NCBI GenBank assembly: GCA_937996765.1
Contig: CALKUG010000264.1
Location: 1-20,507, forward strand
DNA length: 20,507 nt
From: an uncultured Ignavibacteria bacterium
Lineage (GTDB): Bacteria; Bacteroidota; Ignavibacteria; Ignavibacteriales; Ignavibacteriaceae
Direction: 5' to 3'
A program made the position numbers and the translations under genes. Position 1 is the first letter of the stretch. Every line of letters starts with the position of its first letter. Shown piece by piece: positions 15,055 through 20,507 of this stretch. Below the pieces are notes generated by a model. That model was not told the DNA's origin. It ran no database searches and saw only the letters and a program-made list of their open reading frames with translations.

Positions 15055-17379
15055 TTATTTCAAGAGCATCATCTTTTTTGTTTGGCTGAAGCTTCCTGCC
15101 GTTAAAGTGTAAATATATACTCCGCTTGGTAAACTTGTTGCATCGAATCGAGCCGTATAGCTACCGGCTATTTGTTGCGCGTTTACCAAAGTAGCAACAT
15201 CTTCGCCCAACATCGAAAACACCTTTAATGACACTTTGCTGTCCTGCGACAATGCATAAGTAATTGTAGTGCTGGGGTTAAAAGGATTTGGGTAATTTTG
15301 TGAGAGTGTAAAATTTACCGGAGTATTGTTTCCACCTTCATTTGAGTTAGGTTTTAAACCATGGTGTCCATATAATCCAGTACCTGTTCCCACGAGCAAA
15401 TCATCGTAGAAAATAAAATTAATCATTGTACCAACGGGGTAGGAGTATCCGAGAGTCCATGATGTGGAACCCTTAGGGAGGTAGTAGATATCAGCATCAA
15501 CAGCTACATAGAGAGTGTCTATTCCATAAGTAACAGCTGTTGCACGCTTGCCAATGCTAAACGGAAAACCGCTCACAGGTAGAGGCGTCCACTTATTTGT
15601 TCCCGAGAGGGACTTGTAATATACCACCGGGTGGTTGGTTCCTGCATCCGTACCACTTGCGAACAATGTATCTGCGGTTAAGCTTTTTTCTAAATCATTA
15701 ATTGTAACAACTATTGCAGTACCGGTTGAGGTATGTGCGGAACTCATATCCTGAGAGACACTCCACGACAAGCCGGATTTCTTAACTTTGTAAACGCTAT
15801 ATCCATTGGGATACTCGGCAGACACATAAGCCACTGTATCACTGCCTTCATTTACAAATACTATATCAGTAACGTCTACATCTTGCCCTGTAGTGGAAGC
15901 AGAAATTAAAATTTGTGACCAATTAGACCCATCATCGGTAGAAACAAACAAGCCTCCCTTATCCGAGAAGGGAGAATTATACCCTGCCATTACTATAGAT
16001 GGAGCAAATTCGCAAACTTCAATTGCGTCAATAAAAGTACCGGCACCCATGTTATAAGGAGCCGTTTCGGCTGTAAAAACCTCACTCCATGATCCACCAC
16101 CATCGGTGGTTTTTTTAACACGAATGTTTCCTACATAAACGATGTTGGTGTCTCCTGCACGCATCTCTGCACTAAAGTATGGAGAGCCGTCACCCAATGG
16201 GAACAAAGCATTTGTCCAAATCGGAGTAGTGGTATAATTGGTAACTTTCCGTATTCCTGATTTTGATGCAATCCAGGCTGTTTTTTTATCAGAAGTCATA
16301 TCAATATCGGCAACTTGAACAGCTTCGATACCGATGTTAATTTCGTAGATCCTTCTTCCACTATTTACCGACATACCAATACCTTCATCGGTGGTTAAAT
16401 AAACCAATGAATCGTTAGATGTTGCGGGATCGGAAAATACTGAACCATCATTTGGATGGGTTTCCTGACCTAAATTACCAAAATTTGTCCAACTATTGCC
16501 ATGATTAGTGCTATACATTGCCGCATAATATACCATAGTATCGGATCCGGCAATTGAAAAATCGAACACATCTGATGAGACTCCCCCAATAAAAGAATCA
16601 TATGAGTAGTAGGTTGATTCATCATCACTATAAGCAATAATTTTAGAATCTGAATCGTGCCCACCGAGGAAAAGTCTTCCGGAGGGTGATATTCCAAAGC
16701 CCTTCCACATATCCGCGGGAAAGAGAGATGGAACCCCCAAATTGGTGAAAATCGCTGTACCCAAGGAATCGAAGTCATTGGTTGATTTAGCGAGAGTAGG
16801 GGTAGATCCCTCTTGGAATATGTACACCGATTTGTTAATAGGGTGAACAGCCATACGAGTCATTCCACCACTGAGCGGAACTGATTTGGGTGCCCCGGTT
16901 GAAGGGGTAAAGGAACCCGAAGCATCTAAGGTGCCAAAAAACATATTGGAACCTGAAAGAATTAATAGCGTATTATTTTCAACAATAAAATCATTAGCTA
17001 TTATATCTGCAACTTTTATGATGGAAGCATCACTGATACCTGCTGAATAAACATATCCACTGTAAATAAAGAACAATCTCCCCGAAAGGGTATGGGCATC
17101 AACTTTATTTATTCCCGCTCCGAGATTTTTAGAAGCATCCATAGAAGGGAATACTGTAAAGCGTGTGATAGTGGCTGCTCTTCCTGAATAGGAAACATCA
17201 GCGTAAAAAGCTGAATTTGCGCTTTCGGTGGTTATAAATATCCGTGAAGTATTTGTGCTAGTTGCAAACCCTGTAATGCCAATAATTCTACCGCCGAAGA
17301 TCTGTTCAACACCCGGAGCGCTTAATTGAGCAAACATAGTAAGAGTGGAAATAAAGAAAAGGATTAAAACACGTAGCAT
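15055..17379 (-). CDS. Secreted BNR/sialidase-like propeller protein with T9SS sorting domain
   Basis: The 774-residue protein has a signal peptide (1 to about 17, MFAQ region) and a long beta-rich region. At least three Asp-box-type repeats of the S/T-x-D/H-x-G-x-x-W pattern are visible: YSTNHGNSW (289-297), KTTDGGGSW (423-431) and VSTDDGSNW (479-487). This is typical of sortilin/VPS10 or BNR-repeat propellers found in many Bacteroidota surface proteins. A T9SS type A domain closes it (YPNPFNP at 696-702, ending KKMMLLK). No catalytic arginine triad or Asp/Tyr/Glu set of a true sialidase could be recognised, so I do not call it an enzyme. AGAGG precedes the ATG. The upstream region contains several inverted repeats. 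A binding or structural surface role is a guess. Confidence 0.83.
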   Translation of the reverse strand: MLRVLILFFISTLTMFAQLSAPGVEQIFGGRIIGITGFATSTNTSRIFITTESANSAFYADVSYSGRAATITRFTVFPSMDASKNLGAGINKVDAHTLSGRLFFIYSGYVYSAGISDASIIKVADIIANDFIVENNTLLILSGSNMFFGTLDASGSFTPSTGAPKSVPLSGGMTRMAVHPINKSVYIFQEGSTPTLAKSTNDFDSLGTAIFTNLGVPSLFPADMWKGFGISPSGRLFLGGHDSDSKIIAYSDDESTYYSYDSFIGGVSSDVFDFSIAGSDTMVYYAAMYSTNHGNSWTNFGNLGQETHPNDGSVFSDPATSNDSLVYLTTDEGIGMSVNSGRRIYEINIGIEAVQVADIDMTSDKKTAWIASKSGIRKVTNYTTTPIWTNALFPLGDGSPYFSAEMRAGDTNIVYVGNIRVKKTTDGGGSWSEVFTAETAPYNMGAGTFIDAIEVCEFAPSIVMAGYNSPFSDKGGLFVSTDDGSNWSQILISASTTGQDVDVTDIVFVNEGSDTVAYVSAEYPNGYSVYKVKKSGLSWSVSQDMSSAHTSTGTAIVVTINDLEKSLTADTLFASGTDAGTNHPVVYYKSLSGTNKWTPLPVSGFPFSIGKRATAVTYGIDTLYVAVDADIYYLPKGSTSWTLGYSYPVGTMINFIFYDDLLVGTGTGLYGHHGLKPNSNEGGNNTPVNFTLSQNYPNPFNPSTTITYALSQDSKVSLKVFSMLGEDVATLVNAQQIAGSYTARFDATSLPSGVYIYTLTAGSFSQTKKMMLLK

Positions 17380-17502
17380 AATAGCTGCCTCTTTTTCTGA
17401 TTAAAACGTAAATGAAAACAACAACACAAAATTCATTGCGCTGTGCAAACATAACAACACTTTGTTGTCTGCAAAATGATGTACGTACACAGAGAGGTTT
17501 AA

Positions 17503-17516
17503 GTGACAGCTGTCAC
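17503..17516. promoter_or_regulatory. 14-bp perfect palindrome upstream of the BNR-like gene
   Basis: GTGACAGCTGTCAC is a perfect dyad, 124 bp upstream of the minus-strand start at 17379 and 34 bp beyond the stop of the small gene at 17550. Nearby are TGTACGTACA (17480-17489, perfect 10-bp palindrome) and ACAACA-CTT-TGTTGT (17454-17468). No T tract follows, so it is not a terminator. It could be an operator for a dimeric regulator; no regulator gene is in the window. Confidence 0.4.
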
Positions 17517-17549
17517 ACTGCTTAAAGGAGTGGTAAAGCTTTTGGGAAG

Positions 17550-17717
17550 TTATTTTTTAAAGAGCGTCCCAAACAACTTATTGAGAATTCCACCGGTTGC
17601 TTTGCCGGCAGCTCTGCGTGCGATACGTTGACCTATTTTTCCTTTTTGTACTGCGTTAATATCGCCTAAAACGCGTGCTACGGTATAGAGAACGTTACGA
17701 ACCTTATTAATAGACAT
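17550..17717 (-). CDS. Small basic hypothetical protein, 55 residues
   Basis: An ATG-initiated minus-strand frame encodes 55 residues and is strongly basic, with no cysteine or acidic cluster. It reads MSINKVRNVLYTVARVLGDI, then NAVQKGKIGQRIARRAAGKA, then TGGILNKLFGTLFKK. TTAGGG lies 9 nt before the ATG. The layout, a short helix with an RVLGDINAxxKGKIGxR core followed by RRAAGKATG and a LFxxLFKK tail, resembles small uncharacterised proteins I recall from diverse bacteria; this recollection could not be tested. It starts 41 bp after the esterase stop in the same orientation and may be the third gene of that transcript. No function is known; the Gly/Ala/Arg pattern could suit a membrane-associated or nucleic-acid-binding helix. 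Confidence 0.72.
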   Translation of the reverse strand: MSINKVRNVLYTVARVLGDINAVQKGKIGQRIARRAAGKATGGILNKLFGTLFKK

Positions 17718-17758
17718 AATTATAACCCTAACAAAATAATTACTAACAAACGTAGTTG

Positions 17759-19192
17759 TTACTTGATAAATAACATTTTATGTGATAAAATAGTGCCATT
17801 TACTTGAGCGACAGCAAAATAGATACCGGTACTTAAGTGGTTGAATGAGATATCAAAATTATGATTTCCTGCAGTCAACTCGCCATTGTAAACGGTGAGA
17901 ATCTTTTCGCCGCTGATACTATAAACAGAGAGTGAAATTTCAGATTTTTCCAAAAGCTCTACACTCAAAGTGGTTGAAGGATTAAAAGGGTTGGGGTAAG
18001 AGCCAATAGTAAAGCGCTGAGGTAAAAGAGTTGTATTCTCAACAGATGTAGGATACGGGAAAAGATACGAAAGTGTTTTACCTGTGTTGGCGCGCCATAA
18101 ACCCCAGCTATGCCCTTCAGGAAAAATCTTATAATCGAAAGCGTAACCTTTTTTAGTCAGAGAGTCAGCTACGGCATACATATATCCCACACCCTCGTAG
18201 GTTCCCCAAACAGAATAAAGTACCAGGTTCTTTTTAGGAGATGTTTTTATCATTGAGGCAACTTCCTCGTTGTTAGGCCAAAATGCGGGCGAGTGCAACC
18301 CTGCTTTGCCAAAAACGGAATCGTTGTTGAAAGAAATTATTGCTGCCGAGTTTGCACCAAACGAAGTTCCAATAATTGCTCTTCCTTCTGGGGATTTTAC
18401 GGTTGAGTACAAACTATCAATAAATGGCACTAATTCTTTCACAACAAAATTAGCGTAAGTGAAACGCTTGGTGTAGGCGTATTCATCGTTCCGATTATTT
18501 GGACGAATAAAAACACCAATTACCGGTTGTATTCTTTTTTCGTGGATGCCATTATCAAGAATGTTCGCGGCATTAGCAAGTCCAACATATTCTTGCCCAT
18601 CGTTAAAGTACGCGACAGGATATTTAACTCCGGGAGTGTACCCTGCAGGCAAATAGATTTGTAAATTAAAAGTAGCTGCGAGCAGAGAGCTTTTAATTGT
18701 TATTGCGGAAAGCGAACCGTAGGGGATGTTAGGAGTTTTTATAATGTCGGTGGGTTGAATGTATCCGGGCATCGAAAATTCAGAATTCGCACCAAATCCC
18801 CCCGGGCAGGTATTGGGGTTTAGAGGGTCGAGAATCCAATTCGAGCCGTTGATTACATATTTGTAATCAAGTCGTGCATTGTTTTCAAACTCGCGTGTAA
18901 GGTACCATAGCGATGTACCGTTAAGGTTGGTCAACGACTGAGGTGACCAACTGTTTTGATCGCCGGCTACAGCTACAACCGAGCCGCTGCCCTTGTAAAT
19001 AAAAATACCATAGTTTCCTTCGGCAATTGGGATGCGGATGTTTTTATGGTAGTTGATAAAGCTATCCACAACCGTTGCCTTATCTGCGGGGTTGCCCAGT
19101 GAATTTACGCGAGTGAGAAATTGGTTGAATAGCGGCTGAGCCCAAACACTCTGACTTATTAAGAATACAATTAAAATGAGTTGCTTTTTCAT
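17759..19192 (-). CDS. Secreted Fes/esterase-D-like alpha/beta hydrolase with T9SS sorting domain
   Basis: The 477-residue protein has a signal peptide (1-19, SVWAQ), an N-terminal E-set/CBM48-like domain (about 50-145; VAVAGDQNSWSPQSL and LDYKYVINGSNWILDPLNP), an esterase domain (about 155-382) and a T9SS sorting domain (YPNPFNP at 399-405). The hydrolase carries the nucleophile elbow GTSFGA with Ser277 and the catalytic His361 in FPEGHSWG. The domain order matches enterochelin-esterase-like and feruloyl/xylan-esterase families, in which the N-terminal module contacts the substrate. Carbohydrate or siderophore ester as substrate cannot be decided from sequence. The ATG follows the flavoprotein stop by 3 bp, with AGGG overlapping it, so the two are co-transcribed. 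Confidence 0.9.
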   Translation of the reverse strand: MKKQLILIVFLISQSVWAQPLFNQFLTRVNSLGNPADKATVVDSFINYHKNIRIPIAEGNYGIFIYKGSGSVVAVAGDQNSWSPQSLTNLNGTSLWYLTREFENNARLDYKYVINGSNWILDPLNPNTCPGGFGANSEFSMPGYIQPTDIIKTPNIPYGSLSAITIKSSLLAATFNLQIYLPAGYTPGVKYPVAYFNDGQEYVGLANAANILDNGIHEKRIQPVIGVFIRPNNRNDEYAYTKRFTYANFVVKELVPFIDSLYSTVKSPEGRAIIGTSFGANSAAIISFNNDSVFGKAGLHSPAFWPNNEEVASMIKTSPKKNLVLYSVWGTYEGVGYMYAVADSLTKKGYAFDYKIFPEGHSWGLWRANTGKTLSYLFPYPTSVENTTLLPQRFTIGSYPNPFNPSTTLSVELLEKSEISLSVYSISGEKILTVYNGELTAGNHNFDISFNHLSTGIYFAVAQVNGTILSHKMLFIK

Positions 19193-19195
19193 AGG

Positions 19196-20140
19196 TTAAT
19201 CCCTGAACTGTTGTATTGTAGCATTGTACTCTTCAATAAGAGTGTTAAAAATATCATCCACTGATAACACCGATTTTACAAGACCGGCACTTTGTCCGGC
19301 TTCCAAAGCTCCTTCATTAACGTCACCCTCAAAGATCCCGAGTCGTTCACGTTTTTTGCCGAGAACCTCGCGCAGTTCATCAATAGATGCACCTCGTTCA
19401 TCGGCATCTACTGCACGGAGTGCAAATTCGTTTTTAAGCATACGCACCAATCCAATTTTCTTCAGAGCAATAACACTGCCGCTATCGTTGGAGTCAACAA
19501 CGGCTTTTTTGTAATTTTCGTGGGCGGAAGATTCAACCGAGGCAGCAAATAGGGTTCCAATTTGAACGCCTTGAGCGCCAAGTGCCAATGTGGCAGCAAT
19601 TTGTCTGCCCGAGGCAATACCGCCTGCTGCTATCACAGGAATAGAAACTGCATCAACAACCTGAGGAACCAAAGTAAGTGTGGTAAGCATATCGGGTCCG
19701 TTGTGTCCCCCTGCTTCAAACCCTTCTGCAACAACAGCATCACACCCAACAGATTGAGCTTTAAGTGCGTGTTTAACTGAAGGAATAACGTGTACAACGG
19801 TTATTCCTGCATCCTTAAAAGTTTTAATAAACGTTGCTGGGTTTCCTGCAGATGAAAAAACAATTTTAACACCCTCGTTAATAGTTGTTTCCACTAATTC
19901 AGAAACATCACCACGGAGTAGGGGAATATTAACTGCAAAGGGATTATTTGTAGCCGCTTTACATTTTTGAATGTGTTCGGCAAGTAATTCCGGTTTCATG
20001 GAGCCCGCACCAAGAATGCCGAGCCCACCCGCATTTGAAACTGCGGATGCAAGTCTCCAGCCCGAAGCCCACACCATACCGGCTTGAATAATAGGATAGT
20101 GAATTTGCAATAATGAAGTAAGAGAATTAGAAATATTCAT
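19196..20140 (-). CDS. Nitronate monooxygenase / FabK-like FMN-dependent oxidoreductase
   Basis: The 314-residue TIM-barrel flavoprotein of the NPD/2-nitropropane dioxygenase superfamily is cytosolic. Visible motifs are HYPIIQAGMVWASG (14-27), SNAGGLGILGAG (35-46), AEGFEAGGHNG (138-148) with His146, the residue conserved in NMO/FabK active sites, AAGGIASGRQ (171-180) and GAQGVQIGTLF (188-198), which make up the FMN phosphate site. It could oxidise nitronates or act as an enoyl-ACP reductase II; the sequence alone does not separate these reliably. The ATG at 20140 is preferred over an in-frame TTG at 20149 because it has AGGG upstream and matches the family's short N-terminus. It heads a minus-strand operon with the esterase 3 bp downstream, an unexplained pairing. 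Confidence 0.92.
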   Translation of the reverse strand: MNISNSLTSLLQIHYPIIQAGMVWASGWRLASAVSNAGGLGILGAGSMKPELLAEHIQKCKAATNNPFAVNIPLLRGDVSELVETTINEGVKIVFSSAGNPATFIKTFKDAGITVVHVIPSVKHALKAQSVGCDAVVAEGFEAGGHNGPDMLTTLTLVPQVVDAVSIPVIAAGGIASGRQIAATLALGAQGVQIGTLFAASVESSAHENYKKAVVDSNDSGSVIALKKIGLVRMLKNEFALRAVDADERGASIDELREVLGKKRERLGIFEGDVNEGALEAGQSAGLVKSVLSVDDIFNTLIEEYNATIQQFRD

Positions 20141-20268
20141 ACTAAACAACCCTGTTTTTAATGTTCACTACAAATATAATGAAAGTTCAGGCCGTAGAGT
20201 AAAGGCAAAAGAGGGGGAACCAAATTTGACTCCTATCATTTTAAATAAAGGTAAGAAGGATAAGAAAA

Positions 20269-20507
20269 ATGAAAATAAAAGTTTTGTCAATTCTCTTTGT
20301 ATGTTCGCTGTTTTTTGCTTTGCCGTTGCGAGCGCAGGAGCAAACGTCCATAGTGAGGTTTGAGCAAGAGTATAAAAGCAATATGAAAACGGGGATGTTG
20401 GTTTTGGGTGGCTGGGCTGCACTAAATATGTTAGGTGGTACGGCACTCTCTTTGAATAATTCGGGTGAAAACAAGTATTTTCATCAAGGAAACGCACTTT
20501 GGAACGT
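20269..20507 (+). CDS. Small exported/membrane protein, 3'-truncated (DUF6992-like)
   Basis: A plus-strand frame opens with ATG at 20269, 8 nt after a strong AAGAAGGA site, and stays open to the window end (79 codons seen). It begins with a signal peptide (MKIKVLSILFVCSLFFALPL, then RAQ). A charged stretch FEQEYKSNMK follows, then a hydrophobic helix with MLVLGGWAALNMLGGTAL and a GENKYFHQGNALWN motif. The GGW-x-x-x-N and KYFHQ-x-NALWN pattern matches my recollection of DUF6992, small membrane proteins of unknown function in Bacteroidota; this is not verified. The signal peptide, ribosome site and lack of stops argue that the longer minus-strand frames over the same bases are spurious. It is divergent from the flavoprotein gene. 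Confidence 0.75.
   Translation, partial: MKIKVLSILFVCSLFFALPLRAQEQTSIVRFEQEYKSNMKTGMLVLGGWAALNMLGGTALSLNNSGENKYFHQGNALWN

Noticed and set aside
15055..17379. Calling the BNR-like protein a sialidase
   Set aside because: Only Asp-box-type repeats are visible; no arginine triad or other catalytic signature could be identified.
19224..19780. Plus-strand open frames antisense to the flavoprotein gene
   Set aside because: The opposite strand encodes a complete NMO/FabK-like protein with all FMN motifs; these frames are Ser/Arg-rich shadows.
20168..20497. Minus-strand 109-codon open frame near the window end
   Set aside because: It has low-complexity, Phe/Leu-rich composition and is antisense to a frame with signal peptide and strong ribosome site.
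1..20507. Mobile elements, CRISPR arrays, tRNA or rRNA genes
   Set aside because: No transposase, integrase, regularly spaced repeats, tRNA-like cloverleaf or rRNA segment was noticed on reading; short or divergent examples could have been missed without a scan.

Overview
The window reads as a chromosomal segment from a low-GC, Gram-negative member of the Bacteroidota/Chlorobiota superphylum, most like Ignavibacteria or a related lineage. The main reason is that four large secreted proteins end in a type IX secretion (T9SS) type A sorting domain with the YPNPFNP(S/E)T signature and a C-terminal K(M/T)(M/L)(L/F)(L/I)K tail. This is an inference from protein style; no rRNA or other phylogenetic marker is present. 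Several genes have recognisable Shine-Dalgarno sequences, which is less typical of classical Bacteroidia. No tRNA, rRNA, insertion sequence, phage gene or CRISPR array was seen, and nothing looks recently acquired.

Region 1 (1-1680, plus): the 3' part of a tripeptidase gene (pepT, cut by the window edge), directly abutted by aat, the leucyl/phenylalanyl-tRNA-protein transferase. Both act in peptide turnover or N-degron tagging. Region 2 (1686-5391, minus): a small Trm112/UPF0434-like protein, a predicted outer-membrane or secreted protein with its own terminator, an NHLRC2-like thioredoxin-fold/NHL-propeller protein that has lost the redox CxxC, and a zinc-ribbon/CD225 membrane protein. Region 3 (5572-6784, plus): a tight operon of three small membrane proteins (TM2 domain, DUF5684-like, DUF2752), divergent from the CD225 gene across a 180-bp intergenic region. 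Together with CD225 they form a module of small membrane proteins.

Region 4 (6888-20140): accessory extracellular functions. These are a GH13 alpha-amylase with tandem He_PIG domains and a CBM9/DOMON-like domain, a CotH-kinase/lamin-tail protein, a BNR-like propeller protein and an alpha/beta-hydrolase esterase, all with T9SS sorting domains. Interspersed are a PhzF-family isomerase translationally coupled to an M28 lipoprotein peptidase, a nitronate monooxygenase/FabK-like flavoprotein 3 bp upstream of the esterase, and a 55-residue basic protein gene that is easily overlooked. The window ends in the start of a small exported/membrane protein gene (DUF6992-like). Strong hairpin terminators lie at two convergent gene ends (about 10.0 and 15.0 kb), and one lies behind the minus-strand gene at 2.0 kb.

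Most of the content is ordinary for this group. The more unusual points are the CD225/TM2/DUF5684/DUF2752 module, the cysteine-depleted NHLRC2-like protein, the altered first conserved region of the amylase, the small basic protein gene, and a 14-bp perfect palindrome upstream of the BNR-like gene.
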